Shown here piece after piece: positions 1 through 13,188 of a stretch of 64,000 nt of DNA. Position 1 is the stretch's first letter. Each line of letters begins with the position of its first letter. The notes under the pieces were generated by a model, which was given only the letters and a program-made list of their open reading frames with translations, made no database searches and had not been told where the DNA came from. The translations under genes and the position numbers were made by a program. Source of the DNA: Azadirachta indica (lineage: Eukaryota; Streptophyta; Magnoliopsida; Sapindales; Meliaceae); contig CM040444.1 of NCBI GenBank assembly GCA_022749755.1, positions 4,343,009 through 4,407,008 of the forward strand. The letters are read 5' to 3'.

Positions 1-1938
1 TATTTCAAAAGATTCAAAGACAGCTTTCGTTTATTCTTTTATTTCTCTAAAAATCACTGAAATAATTTAACGGTATTTTTTTTTTGTTATATTGGGATAA
101 ACAAGTTTAAACACTGTTATTTGGATTAACCATTACTTTCGAACTTGAATTTTTGAGTTAAAAAAAAAAAAATTCAGTATAGTACTTACTGATGATCTTT
201 GTACTAGAATTTTTTAGATTCATGTGTTTAAATACTGTTAATTAGATTCGTATTTTCATGGGTACGTTTAATTTCTGGATCAGTAAATAGTTTAACATAT
301 TGTTTAGAAATTTTGCTAATTTTATTTTATGTAAATTAACCTATTATTTTAATTAGTAGGAGAATGACAATTGTCCGATCTCTAAGGTGGTTGGTTTGAC
401 CTATTAGTATAGAAGTAGGATGTTAAGGAATCAATTCTCTTACAGTTGTCTCAAAGGACAATTATCCCATAAAAAAATCACTAATTTATTATTATGATTT
501 ATTTTAATTAGTGGAAAAATACAAAATTATCTCAATTTCTCCTTTATTTTACGAAACTCTGTTTTCTATTTTTTTTTCTCTTTTTAATTACATTTATGTA
601 AAATGTATAAAAAATTGGTGTGCAATCTTAATTTTTTTTTTCCAACTTCTAGTTGCAATCCATACTGCTTAATTATAATTTTTTTAATTTTTAATATAAC
701 TCATAAATTGAACATTATAACAAAAATAACAAAAAAATTATAACCAAATAAAAATAAGAAAAATTAAAAAAAAAGTTGTCGTACATTTTTGGTAAGCACT
801 TTCCTGGTAATTCACATGAAAGTAGTTAACAACTTTAATCTATTAGTGGGAAAAAGAAGGGGCTCTTTTGTGGAAAATAAGGAGAGTTTTGATACTACTT
901 AGGATAGGAACAGAAAAGACTGTCATCAATAAAAGAAAATTTGCTATTTAAATTTACACGTTTTTAAGTAGGGCGGCTCAGGTGATTTGACGCCTTGACC
1001 AAAAATAAAATATGTTAGATTAGTCCTCTTAAATTTAAAAATAAAATATTAATTTTGATACGCTCAAATTTATATCTTTTTTATTATTATTTATAATAAA
1101 TTTATTTACTACTTTTTAAAATTAAATTAATTTTTTTATTAAAATCAACAATGATTTCAATATACATTTTACTCAAATTAAGCGTAATTATTTATAGACG
1201 ACACTAGATCAGATACAATTAAAATTCTTAATTTTAATAAATAAATTTTTATATAATATTAAGATGTTACATAAGTAATTATGTAATATTAAAAAAATAT
1301 ATATTTTAATTTTTTTATTCATATATAAAAATATATAAATTTTTATTGGATCATATATTTGTTGTTTAACTATAAGTTAAATAAACAAAATCTTTTCGAA
1401 ATTAAAAATATAAAATGTTAATAATAGTTTGCAGAGAACAACAACTAATCAAAAAGTACACAGAATCGTTTGTATAAATTAGGATTGTGAGGACAAAGGC
1501 CTTCAAATCTCATGAAACTTTAACTTTTTATTGTTAGCTTTTGATCACAAAAATTCGATCGCCTTAGTTAATTAGGATGTTCAGGGGATTAGATTATAGG
1601 GATAAATCATAAAATATTTTGATTATTTAAGTACTTTTGCTGATAATTAATAGAAGCACTTCCAATGCTAACAAACCTATAAAGCTAGTAGCCAAATTAG
1701 GTGGGGAACATGAACCCAAAGAAAGAATGAAGAGGCAAGATAGGGTGAGTTTCAAGTAGGCTATTAGTGCTTTTAACGTATCCAAACTTCAATTCCAAAA
1801 GCGATTTTCCGTAAGTGCTTTTCCAGAATGCATAGTTAAGAGGAAATTCTTCATTTATTGATTAACAAATTAAGTCTAAGCGTTGAACAATAAAGGAAAA
1901 TACACGCAGCATAGGACGGAGAACTAGGCAGGTTTGTA
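1..1938. other. AT-rich intergenic flank, no gene seen
   Basis: No reading frame with protein-like composition and no splice-linked exons were found on either strand. The stretch is A/T homopolymer-rich, with a few short direct repeats. The one recognisable element is a copy of the cluster's recurring 25-base motif near 1797-1824. Confidence 0.6.
1797..1824 (-). repeat. Recurring 25-base motif, copy 1
   Basis: On the minus strand it reads close to GGAAGTGCTTATGGAAAA followed by TCGCTTTT. This copy lies outside the WAK cluster, 3' of the UBA/PUB gene, so the motif is not strictly tied to WAK genes. Confidence 0.5.
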
Positions 1939-4900
1939 TTATACACTGAAGAGTCCAAAGAAAGGATTTGTCAAAGCAGACCTTATTATGGAAGCGGCAG
2001 AGTTTAATTGAGCCATGTCAACTTTATCGCTCGGGAGATACAAGAAATCTCCCCCATGGGTTTTTTCAAATCCGCAAAGCTCAAGAAACTCGATACCTCC
2101 TTTCAAACTTCCGACCCTCTCCTGTTTAGAGATTGTAAAAGAATAAGATAACATTCTCGAGAAATAATTATGTTTGAAGATGACATGAAATGAAATAGTT
2201 GTTAATTGTATTTACTCCAAACATTCCAACAGTAAATACGGCAGAAAACTTGGAAAGACAAATAGAACATCAAAAAAGATATATCTAGCAAAACTAAAAC
2301 CATCTGAGTTAGGAAAAGGATCAGCACAATTGATCAATTACCATTTTATACGTTCATAATGCCGTTATCAGTCTAATAGAGGTCATACAATGCAGGGTGG
2401 TAGAAATTCCAACATTTTATTGATTCTAAAGGTCATACTTCAATCAGTTACAAGTGCCAGGAAGAAGTGCCTTACCTGGAATAGCTGGTTGCCAAGTCGT
2501 ATTTTCCTGTACTTATCTTCATTAGGATTCTTTATAACATTTCCAACATATATCAAGAGCGTTTGGAAGGCTCTTCTGACTGTGGCATCCTCAACCTAGA
2601 CCAAAAGAATAAATAATAAATATTTACTCAAAAGGTGAATAAAGCTATTGATAGTAACATGTCTACCACAAGAGTAACTGCTACCACATACTATTAAAGT
2701 AACAGGCGTAATTCTCAGTTCACAAGTATGGAAATATGTAAAGCCTTAAAGTGACCAAGAGAGTCTAGAGTACATAGTCTAAATTTTAATATAGAGTTCA
2801 AGTTAACTTGTCTTTCTATTGCCAATTGTGGTTATGCATAAATTTCATGCAATTCTACTGAAAATTGAACCTTACATAATGCACCATTATTTTGATTGAA
2901 TTTGATTGTGTAGCAATGCAAGCTGAATGCAGTACTGACTTTCCAACTTGTATGCTTGTTAAGAGAACGATGTCGTTTACCTTGTAATTGCGCCTGAGAG
3001 ACCTCAAACATTCACTCATATGCTCAGCCTTTTTGATAGTCATAACGGGCAAAGGGTTCTGCTATTTTAATTGGATCAAAACCACATTAAGGGTGCTTAT
3101 ACTCCGCAGCAGGATAGCAATTCCATAAATGTTTTTTTCCGACCATACCTTTTTCTCCTGCGCAGTAGGATTTGAAGAGTTTACAGTTGTGGGGTTTTCC
3201 AATGGGCGTCCAAGTTGCCGCCTTCTTTCTACCTGAGAAGACATGCCCACAATTTTTGAGGCAGCACAAATAAAATTATAATTCCAAACTCTTATCGAGT
3301 ACACCTTCGAGTCTGATCTTCAAGCTGCTGCAGAAAATACATATAAAATGGTGGAAAAAATGAACAAAAACCTTATCTGCCTCTATTTTCCGACGAATTT
3401 TCTCCCTTGCTCTTTTCTCTTCCTGTTTCTCAGCTTTCCTGGTAGCTAAGTAGCTGAGAAATAGAACGCATCCAGAAGTCAAAAGGAAAACATGAGAATT
3501 GATGCAAAACCATGAAAATGGCATATAAACAACAGTTAATGGAATAAGACAGACCGTTTCCTTTCATTTTCCTCTGAAATTCGCTTTGCTTCAAGTAATT
3601 CCTTACCTGCTCGAATCCTTTCCTGTAACAAATGTAGCAGCTATATAAGCAAACTGGAAGACCTTGATGCTGGGAAGCAATAGTTAACAGCAGATATGAC
3701 AGAAGTACAGCAAAGGTGAAACATACTAATAGGAACTCCAAAATAAAGTTAGAATGCCAAATTGATATTCATAGGGAATTTATAGCCAATGAAGTGTGAT
3801 CCAATAAATCGAGTCCGGGTTACAACATTATTATGTTCAGAAGATTATCACCTGGTATGAAAAGCGCGAAAAGGTTATTCCTCTAAAGTGGAGAATTTTG
3901 CTCTACCATATCATCAACAATAACATCTCTATATATAGTAGCATCCAACAATTTTTGTATGACTTTAATTGTTGGAAACTGACAACATATGATCCAGTTT
4001 TCATTAAACATTGGCGAAATCTTAATTATACATCATCTTCAGTCGCAGGGCACTAAATTTTATCTCTTGCTAACCAAATTATGATTGCAATATCAACAAA
4101 TATCCCAAGGCAAGTAAAAGAAAAAGGAAAAGCGACTTTGAAACATGACCCAGAAGTTGTTCACCTTATCTTACTGATCTCTTGTCACACATATTTTAGA
4201 GATACAAGGCTTGATTTAGGTCACCATCTGATTCCCTAGAACTATAAACAAACTATGCATAAAGGACCTATAAAAGAACGGAAGGAAGACATAGTCTACA
4301 GCCTACCTTCTCCCTATCTCTTTCCAGTTCCTTTTCCCATTTCTTTTCTTCTTCTTTCCTCTGGTGGACTTGATCCCTGGGAATGAGCAACAGTAGTAAC
4401 AATGAAAAGGAAGGAATGGGGGAGAGTGTTGTGTCCAAAAGCAAATGTAAGATATGAATACAAAAATATGTTGAAGGGTCAAGAACCAGATAGTGTTCTA
4501 AATACGAAAGTATGGACAATGAGATACGAAGAAGGTGTGAAGTTTGCATCACGAAGTACACTGTTTGAGGGAAAACAAAACCTTATTTCCTGTGCTTTCT
4601 TTTCCACCTCTTCTGTGGTGTGACCTAGCTGAGGAGACTCAATTTCTGGTTGAGGAGACTCAATTTCAATGTTGACTGCCATCTGAATTGAATTGAACAG
4701 ATGAGGGAAATATCACATGAGAGTACACAAAATATTAGGTCTTTTAAAGGTCTTATGCTACACTATTTAACTTGTGCACCTAATAATCTGTCTGATTATG
4801 TCTCAACCTCCTTTCAGAGAAAGTGAGACCATCTAGTACACATCACAAGAAATCATTATAGAGCTTCAAATTTTGATAATTATACAACAAAAAAGACAAA

Positions 4901-6177
4901 TAATTATATAAAAAAAGTGGAAGCTATGGAGCATTCTGAAATACTATCAGGTGATTTGAAATTGACAAAAAATTGGAAGTTTGAGAGCTCTTTGTGCAGA
5001 AGAGAATTTATTCAATTCAGTGAACAACATGAACCAAAGTCTAAACATCTGGTTTGCCTTCTGAATGATGGCTTTGCCTAAGTGTTCCTTTTCCCTAATT
5101 CTCAGGTCTTCCATAAAGAGGCTCAAAGTAACATCTACCAGGGTAAACAAAAATAATATAATATTCAACCCTAGTCAGAATATGCACTGTCCCAATCTAA
5201 ACCACACTGGTTATCATAAGTTTTAAAAGCTGTAAACCTACATCAGTTAGTGCTCATATCCCATTAAAGACTCAAGGTTACTATTCACAGGCATGTACCG
5301 GCAGTGCAAATATGGTTGTTGGTTCTCTTGGCCTTGGCCTGATTTGTGACTTTAATCTTTAAACTAAATTGACATAGTGGAACTAGCCTTCCTACTCTAC
5401 ATCAATTCAAGATATGAAACAGCAATTGAGATATACCTTTTATGCGGATATCAATATGTAATATAAGAAAGAAAACATAACGTCCAAGATGAAAGGTCAT
5501 ACCAAGGGCATCTCATCAATGTCTGCATCATTCTCATGATCAATGATCCAATTTATAGCATCCTCAAGGTTAGCGTTGCCTGGAAATGCAAACAGAAAAA
5601 TCAATTTTTACACAAGAATAGAAACTAACTAATTCAAGCTCTGAAGGCATGCATTTCACAGTCGCACTTCCTTAGAAATAACCTATGCAACTCAAATCCT
5701 ATTCAGCCTCATGAACCATGATAGCCTTCACTATGACAAATTAAGCCTAAGATATACATATTATACGTCTAGGCTCACCAGAAAAATGAAGTGCCCGTGC
5801 TGCTCGAGCACGTGAGAATCCAAGAGCTTCCACCTCCTTGAGCAGTTTCTGGTCTACTTCCAAAACATTCATCTCTAAGTCAAAGTACAAGATTCCTTTT
5901 TCAGTAAAATATCAAATCTTTAAAACAATAATACATCATATACAAAGGCAAAACAAATTAATAATTCACATGAACTTGTCTTCACAACAAGAAACAATCA
6001 GATTAACAGTCACTACCTTCAAGATTCAAGCAATGACAAGTCCAAACAACACAAATGAATTAAATTCAAGAATTCTTTAAATTAACATAAAAACATATCA
6101 ATTCTAAATTAATTATTTCAAGAAACAAAGACCACACCGAAATTGAACGAGAAATTCATACCGTGATCTGACGACAT
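1939..6177 (-). CDS. UBA and PUB domain protein (p97/ubiquitin adaptor type), 11 exons
   Basis: Eleven exons join in frame to 324 codons plus stop: 6177-6162, 5874-5779, 5579-5503, 4682-4582, 4376-4307, 3622-3555, 3453-3372, 3232-3149, 3058-2981, 2595-2476 and 2121-1939. All introns are GT-AG. Residues about 10-53 form a UBA domain, with an LGF loop at 23-25 and a DAINWIIDH helix. Residues about 85-175 are a strongly charged coiled coil rich in EKR. Residues about 200-310 form a PUB/PUG domain (AFQTLL, then [19 protein letters not shown]), ending NPFFGLFSV. In characterised proteins UBA domains bind ubiquitin and PUB domains bind the C-terminus of the p97/CDC48 ATPase, so an adaptor role in ubiquitin-dependent protein handling is inferred. 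The same domain order is known from Arabidopsis single-copy genes. The start was chosen because exon 1 (MSSDH) splices cleanly into the UBA exon. No lesion was seen. The exon joins are by eye; the weakest is 4582/4376. Confidence 0.85.
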
Positions 6178-6490
6178 TGAAATTGAAGATGAGAGGAAAA
6201 ATGAGGATTGGAAATGAGGTTTAAATTGGAAGGAGATTGTTCGAGAGAAACCTTACGATCTAAGTATTTGCAAGATTGGAAAGCCATTGAAGATTCTTTA
6301 CCGATTGAAACCCTAGAAAAGCCTGACATAAGACATCCAATTTTGATTCTCTCTGTTCGCTGCCTTGTTTCACTTCGCAAGAAAAGAACTTGCTTTCTCA
6401 GCTCGTCTTCTCTCGCGCTTTCCCTTCCTTCCGCAGTTTACCCGTAAAGCGGCGCCGTTTTGTTGCTACAGATAGCAAAATGGCGCCAAT
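6178..6490 (-). promoter_or_regulatory. 5' UTR/promoter of the UBA/PUB gene (master copy of a duplicated segment)
   Basis: This GC-richer stretch lies directly upstream of the start codon. It carries pyrimidine-rich leader sequence and a GGCGCCGTTTTG-like patch at 6450-6463. It aligns almost base for base with 12172-12440, which has no coding sequence attached. The transcription start cannot be placed. Confidence 0.55.
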
Positions 6491-6599
6491 TTAGATTCTT
6501 GGAATTTAATTTAATTTTATTATTATCCTGTTAAGCTTGCTTCTATTTCTATTCGCACCCCGAATAAGGGCATTTCTGGACATTTTTCAAATATTTATT

Positions 6600-6990
6600 A
6601 AGTAGAAAGTGCATTTATTCTATATATATTAAGTTTTCTTTAATATAAATTTTAAAATAGAATTTTTTAAAACAAATTTTTTATCCATAAAATTTTTATG
6701 AGTAAAATTTTTAATAAAAATTTATTAATCATTCGGTTGTTATAAATAACTTTTAAAAAAATTTGAATAATTATTTTAATAAATAAATTTTTAATATTTT
6801 AGTTTAAAAAAATAATAGAAATTTTTAAAATAAAATAAAAATATTTTAAATAATTTTATATTTTAAAAAAGTTAAAAAATCTCTACTATCAAAATCTTAA
6901 ATTTTGAACTTCTCTTGATAAAAGTAAAATAATTTTTTTAATTTTTAAAAACCCTTTCCTAATGTTGATCAAATGATATCTTATTTATAA
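6600..6990. repeat. Degenerate MITE-like repeat
   Basis: This A/T-rich stretch resembles the better-preserved element at 20028-20456 (shared runs such as AAATTTTTATGA and AAAATTTATTAAT). The paralogous segment at 12.2-12.9 kb lacks it, so it looks like an insertion after that duplication. Terminal repeats are no longer clear. Confidence 0.4.
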
Positions 6991-7639
6991 AAATAAAAGT
7001 TTTAAAAATTTATTTAATAGAATTAAAGTTTTACTTTACACACTCTCATAAATGTTAAGATTATAATAGATTTGAATATAGAAAAAAAAATATTGGATTA
7101 AGAATTTTGGTTGCAAATTAATTAAAACAGTTATTAGTTTCAATTTTTGATTTAAGAATTGAGATTTTAATTTTGAAAGTTGGTTCTATGACGGTGATTC
7201 TTTAACTTAAGTTTGCAAATGGGATTTATGTTATGAGATCTTGAATTTGAACTTAAACGCCAAGTTTCAATCGTCACTGTTTGGTATACATGTGAATATT
7301 CACAATCATTTTGAAATTAATATACTTCTAAATTACTCTTCAACTGCAAGTGTAAAATTTAATTGTCAATGATAAATTCCATACAGGTCATAAAATATTA
7401 TCTATTTATAAAAAATGCATAATTAATTTTATTCAGACCTGTAAAGATATTGTAATTTGAATACTTATTCTATACTCTCAATAATATCATTAAGACCCTA
7501 ATATTTCAAAATATAAGCAGATAAATCCTACATAATTACAGATTTTTACCTCAATATCAGAAATCTTATAAACAGGCCAACTAATGGAAATGGATTTAAC
7601 ATACTGTTCCGGCGCGTTTTTGGCCCTAAAGACCTCTTC

Positions 7640-7805
7640 ATCCTTCCCCCTCGTCTCTTTCTTTCTCTCCCTTTTTCTTCTTTCCCTCTCTTCCTCTCTT
7701 TTTTACTTTACCTCTTGCTTCTCTATCTCCTCTTTCCCTTCTTTCTTCTTCCTTTCCTTTCTCACCTTTCTCTCCTTTCTTCCTCTCTATCTCTTCTACC
7801 ATTTT
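7640..7805 (+). repeat. About 160-bp polypyrimidine tract
   Basis: The plus strand is nearly all C and T, built from irregular TTTCTTC/TCCC units. It gives rise to long open frames on both strands that are low-complexity artefacts. Such homopurine-homopyrimidine tracts can form triplex DNA; that is general knowledge, not shown here. Confidence 0.7.
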
Positions 7806-7919
7806 AGGCCTGTGACACCTAGCACCATGAGACCACATTTTCTAGAGAAAGAAATACTTTCATTTAAGGTAAGGTTAATCCTCCAAAATATATGTATATA
7901 TATATATATATATATGCAA

Positions 7920-8385
7920 ATGCTTATTAATATTTATATTTTTCACACATTTTTTATGTTTATATATAATTTAGTTTTTATAACTTTACAAAGTTATTGA
8001 TTTGTCCTTTAATTTATTAATTGTTTCTAAAATGTTAATCGACTAATTTTACCTTTTAAATATTTTGACCCCATTTATCTACTTTTACCTCTATACTTTA
8101 CATAAATGTACATTCAAGCAAATAGTTGACCTTAAATTTAGTTAATTTTTCAATATATATATATTTATTAATATTTATATGATATTTATATTTTTGACTT
8201 ATTGTTTATGTTTACATATAATTTTGTTTCTACAACTTTATAAAGTTATCGATTTACCTTTTATAAACTTTATAAAATGTTAACAGATTAAGTTTACCTT
8301 TTAAATATTTTGACCCTTCAATTATCTATTTTTGACTCTGACCTTACATACGTATAGACATACAAGCAAATGGTTGGTCTAAGAT
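7920..8385 (+). repeat. Two tandem copies of a ~240-bp dispersed repeat
   Basis: Unit 1 (about 7920-8150) and unit 2 (about 8166-8385) share ordered blocks: TTATATTTTT, ATATAATTTAG/TTTTG, ACTTTA(C/T)AAAGTTAT, TACCTTTTAAATATTTTGACC, CAAGCAAAT(A/G)GTTG. The same family occurs at 26690-26830 and, inverted, at 27660-27905 and 49040-49285. It is part of the WAK-A 3' flank. Confidence 0.6.
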
Positions 8386-8710
8386 TTAGCATTGTCTCTA
8401 GTAGATTCTTGACGAGAATATATATTTACATTTTTCACTGATCTTCCTTTGAAAAGTGGAACATAGATAGCCCAAGAATTATTATTAGTGTTTATTTTAT
8501 AACAATATTTCTTGAATATCCAGCCTATATAAATTAATCATCATATGGACTTATTGCCTACTCCGAAACAAAATAAAAAGTTAGTGTTGGAAAGAAAACT
8601 AGACTTCATGATCATAAAGGTCTACATCATGAATTATATTGATAGATCTTTTATTTCTTTCTCATATTACTTTTATCATAATGCATTATTATTTTTTAAC
8701 CAGAACTCAG

Positions 8711-11046
8711 TTACAAGTGTTCAACCTTTAATGTGTGGGTAATGCTTTCAAAAGTAGTTGTTGAAGTAGAGACCATATCCCAAAGCTCAGTTATTTCGGT
8801 TCTCGAACACTCGTCATCTTTCGAAATTTGCGGCGCATTATTGCCATTTTGTGAAGCTCTTATTCTTTCCAATTCCATTGCTACTTCTTTCATTTTAGGT
8901 CTTTTCTTTCCAATCGGATTTAAACATCTTTTTGCAATGTCAGCAACTATTGTGATGTCTTCTTCCTTTCCCGTTTGTTTTACTTGAATGTCAAGAACAT
9001 CAAATAAACGATCCTCCTCTAGCAAAATCACAAAAAAAGTTGCCAAATTCTTTCCCTCTTCTGCCCATGTTGAAGAGATCGGTTTCAATCCAGTTAAAAG
9101 CTCAACAAGAACAACTCCAAAGCTATAAACATCACTTTTATCTGTGAATTGACTAGAATGGAAGTATTCTGGGTCCAAGTATCCGAAAGTTCCTTGAACT
9201 TTTGTACTAACATGAGTTTGGTCGATGGCAATTGATCTTGAGGTTCCAAAATCAGCTATTTTTGCCCTATACTTTTTATCTAATAATATATTTGTTGACT
9301 TGATGTCTCGATGAAAAATGGGTGAGTAAGTTGCAGAATGCAAATAAGAAAGTGCTTCTGAAACTTCTGTAGCAATTCTTAAACGAATATCCCAAGTGAA
9401 TGGAAACTCTTCGTTTTGATGATGAAGATATTGAAAAAGTGTTCCGTTGGAAATGAATTCATATACCAACAAAGGAACATCAGTCTCTAGGCAACAACCC
9501 AAAAGCTTAACCACATTTCTATGGTTAACTTGTGAAAGAATTATAACTTCATTCACAAATTCTTCCAACTTTCCTTCATTCACAACATTGGATTTTTTCA
9601 CAGCAACGATTCTTCCATCTTGCAACATTCCTTTGTACACGGTACCTTGGCCTCCTTGACCAAGAACTCTAGTGTCATTGAAATGGTCTGTAGCTTTGTC
9701 TAATTCATTGGAATTGAATATTTTGCATCTATCAACACTGCTATCAATTGAATTCAACTGCTGTTGTAAAAGTAAACCTCCATTCCTCTTGAAATTCTCC
9801 TCCTTTTGCTTCATTCTTTTTCTTATTAGCATTCCCGCCCACCATGCCCCAGCGAGAAGAAATAAACCCCCAAGGCCTGTGCCAATACCTGCAGTAATCT
9901 TTCTACTTAATGTAGAGCAGATTCAATACAATTATGATCACATAAACTTAATTTGGTTAGAAAGGCATACCTAAAATGATCACAGACACCTTCGATTTTT
10001 CGTGAGGAACGCAATGGTAGCCTCCTATGGAATTTTGACAAACCATATTTGTCTCGCAAATGTCGGGCCTTCGACTCTTACATTCATCAACATCTATCAT
10101 GAACAAAATAAATCAATAGAAATAATAACCAACTAGTTTTTGAGAATATTTTTAAATTAAGAAGCTAAATACCTTGACATCCTTGAAACAAATAGGGATT
10201 TCCTTGGTAGCCATCTCTGCAATGACATATCTGAAGTCCATCTTCTTGATCAGTTTCACAATAAAAGGTTGATTCAATTTTTGTAGGCGTATTCATTTCT
10301 AACTTATCATAAGAAGAATTGGATAACCTCCAATTTAATGACACAGGAACTTGCTTCCAATTTAGAACTTCTTTTGTACTATTCAACTCGTGTTTAAACG
10401 AGTCTGTGTCTATCAAAAATGCATATTTGCAATCCATCTTCTGGCTGCTGCTTCTTGTTTCATTAACATTTATAGTTCTTACAGATATTTTAAAACTTTG
10501 GAGACCGAAAGAATATCCGCTTTGGCAACATTCAATGCCATCAATGCAAAATTTATCATCATTTACTGGCTTACTCTTTGAATTACAAATGGAGAAGCAA
10601 CCCCCAAGAACAGCTTTATTAACACGATCAGCAGAGTACATTAATACAAGGTTGTTGCAGCCGACGCCGAAGAAGTAGTTGTAATGATAAGAAAAGAAGA
10701 AAGGAAGACTTTCCAGGTTTACAAAACTTACTTCTCCAGGTTTATCCTGACAGGAATTGATCACCGGTTGATTTACTTTCATCGTGCTTCTTTCTAGTGA
10801 GATATTGAGCAATTCCAGGCCAATGCTTCTGAGGATTGGCTTGTTGGATTCGCAATCTACTGCATACGATTCATCGAAGTAACAATCTGCACCGATCCCG
10901 AATGGAAATGGAATTTCGACATTATTTCCACAACTGGATGGACAATTTGGCTTTGTAAATGATGGTGATGATGGTGGTTTAGCCATCGATATTGCTGGCC
11001 TAGAGAGCAGCAGCATAAGCACCTGAAATAGCAACTGCAGAATCAT
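8711..11046 (-). CDS. WAK-A: wall-associated receptor-like kinase, intact
   Basis: Three exons (11046-10173, 10093-9971, 9888-8711) join in frame to 724 aa. Exon 1 encodes a signal peptide and a cysteine-rich galacturonan-binding WAK domain containing [14 protein letters not shown], plus the conserved FGVGCNN, CCQSG and GYQGNPYL blocks. Exon 2 is a calcium-binding EGF module (DVDEC, then NSIGGYHC). Exon 3 starts with a membrane span at about residues 333-356 and a basic stop-transfer RKRMK. The Ser/Thr kinase follows, with glycine loop GQGGQG at about 409-414, VAIK-type lysine at about 430, HRD aspartate at about 527 and DFG aspartate at about 545. It keeps [11 protein letters not shown] and is an RD kinase. 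WAKs sit in the plasma membrane, bind cell-wall pectin fragments and signal inward; that role is inferred from the family. Length and exon pattern are typical, and no lesion was found. The short 3' end overlaps nothing. Confidence 0.93.
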
Positions 11047-11655
11047 TTTGCAGTCTGTTTATTGTGAGATTTAATTCAATAAGCGAAATCTGAAGTAAAT
11101 TCACAAGGTAAGAGAAGTGGTGTTATATTTTTTTGATTCTTCTTCGATGCCGCCTTCATATTTAATTCCAAGTTGCATTTCTTAATAGAAAATTTGGAAA
11201 AGTAATCAACCCACTAGCTTTGTTTAAAACTTTCAAGAAAGCAATTATACTCCGATCATAAAGATCGATAAATAAAAGATAAACATATTGCGTAGAATCA
11301 TTTAAATTTATTTATAAGAAATAACTTTTTGCAAGGTATTTATTTGATAATCTAACCTTTGCGACACCAGTTTTCAGGTGATGGGTTGGCTTTTAGAAGC
11401 GTTTTATGACATTATAGTTCATAAGACAGTTAATGATATTCTTAGATTTCTTATTAGAAGCATCTTATAGTTCTTTTTTACTCTAGCTTTTTTTTTTTTT
11501 AAAAAAAATTATATTTAAATCTTCACCTACTTTCTTTTAATGCTCTTTCTATTAGTTGAACTCTGTCCAGTGCTATCCACCTAACTCCCTTTTTCTCCCA
11601 CTGAGATATGAAAGACTATTGATCGATTTTGCCAATGTTTTTAAATTATATATTG

Positions 11656-11682
11656 TGGAAGTGCTTGTGGAAAATCGCTTTT
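11656..11682 (+). repeat. Recurring 25-base motif, copy 2 (upstream of WAK-A)
   Basis: GGAAGTGCTTGTGGAAAATC followed by GCTTTT, about 610 bases upstream of the WAK-A start codon. It is one of the closest matches to the consensus. Confidence 0.6.
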
Positions 11683-12171
11683 GGAAATTAATTTCGTACT
11701 AAATATATAAGTTAAAAAATAGATATCTCCTGCAGAAATAGTTGTTCCACAAATGATGTAATTAGACCATATATTTAGGTTTTCTTCCTTATCGATGTGA
11801 TGCCCATCGCCACCCACACAATAATTAGTTTTCTTAATATCAATGAGAGTGTTTTTATTCTTATAAAAAAGTTCTTTTCCTTTGTTTTGTGGTAGTTTTG
11901 AGAGTACTAAGAAGAAGATATCATATTCAATACTTCTTATGCAATTTAATACTCTTTTTAAAAATTTTTTCTTAGTACTTCTTAAAAAAATTCATAAAAA
12001 TATGCATCTAGTGCTCTTTTTTAATATACTCTAAATACTATTTTAATTAATATTTAATTATATTCTAATTTAAAAATCATCCCTAATACTAATGAAATTT
12101 GATAAGCACATTTAAAACAGATAAGGATTAAAATTAAGAACTAATCACTTACCTCTTCTTATTTCATAGAT

Positions 12172-12870
12172 AGTGAGGATTGGAAATGAGGTTAAAATGA
12201 GGAGGAGATTGTTTGAAGTAATTCATTCAAGATTCTTTATTGATTCAAACCCTAGAAAAGCCTAGACATAAAAAATCTAATTTTATTAATTCTGTTTGCT
12301 GCCTTGTTTTACTTCGCAAGAAAAGAACTTGGTTTGTCAGGTCGTCTTCTCTCGTGCTTTCTCTTACTTCCGCAGTCTAAAAGCGGCGTCGTTCTGTTTA
12401 TACAAATAAAAAAATGGCGCCAATTTGGAGTCCTGGATTTGATTTGATTTTATTATCATTCTGTTTAGCGTGCTTCTATTTCTTCCTGCACCGGATCAAA
12501 ATATAAGCAGAAGTATGCACCTATTCTCCACACTTATTTAATAAAAATAAAATTTTAAAATCCCTTTAATAAAATTAAAGTTTTATTTTACAGACTCTCA
12601 CATATGTTAAGAATATAGATAGCATTATTTTCAAAAGTTGAATTTAGAAAGCAACAAAACTGAATTTGAAATTTTGGGTTCTAGATTATTTAGAATGGTT
12701 ATTAGCGTCAATTTCTAGAAACTGAGATTTTGATTTTTGAAAGTTGGTTATATGATTGTGATTTTTTAGTTTAATTTGAGCTTTCAAATAGGATTTAAGT
12801 TATCATATCTTGAATTTGGTAGTCAATTTTTAACGATAGATAAGTGCTACTATCTCATTTGATACAATAC
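12172..12870 (-). repeat. CDS-less duplicate of the UBA/PUB gene 5' region
   Basis: This aligns with 6190-7260 in the same orientation. Shared features include a GAGGATTGGAAATGAGGTT block, the CCCTAGAAAAGCCT block, CTTCGCAAGAAAAGAACTTG, the GCGGCG(C/T)CGTT patch and AAAATGGCGCCAATTT. It stops just before the position of the start codon and lacks the MITE-like insert of 6600-6990. It is therefore a transposed or unequally duplicated promoter and leader without a gene behind it. It lies upstream of WAK-A, oriented the same way as in the parent gene. Confidence 0.75.
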
Positions 12871-13188
12871 GTTTTCTTCTTATCATTTTTTTAAAAATAT
12901 TTATACAGTTCCTAAAACATTTTCTCAGTAGGTGCGCTAACCCTAAGTATGTTTTAAATATTTTCTTTGTGTTGAAGATTATATTTTGAAGTAGTTATTT
13001 TATGATTAATTCTTCTCAAGATTTAGAATTGAAAAAAATTGTTCACATGGGCTTTATTTTATAATAAATTTAGGATGTGGGAAACATTAATTTGTATTTA
13101 ATATAAAGAGATCTAGTAGCTTGTTATTATTTGAGATAAGTCGATTTATATACCACACACACATACTTTTTTTTTTTTTTTTTTTTTA

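Noticed and set aside
4947..5168. Minus-strand frame inside the UBA/PUB gene ([17 protein letters not shown])
   Set aside because: It looks helical, but the exons on either side (5503 and 4682) join in frame without it, and the protein family continues directly from EMPL to the next exon.
7584..8000. 138-codon plus-strand frame and its minus-strand partner
   Set aside because: Made of the polypyrimidine tract; composition is pure Ser/Phe/Leu or Lys/Glu/Arg low complexity.
8733..10678. Several plus-strand frames opposite WAK-A
   Set aside because: Antisense shadows of conserved WAK exons. The same frames appear opposite WAK-D, E and G.
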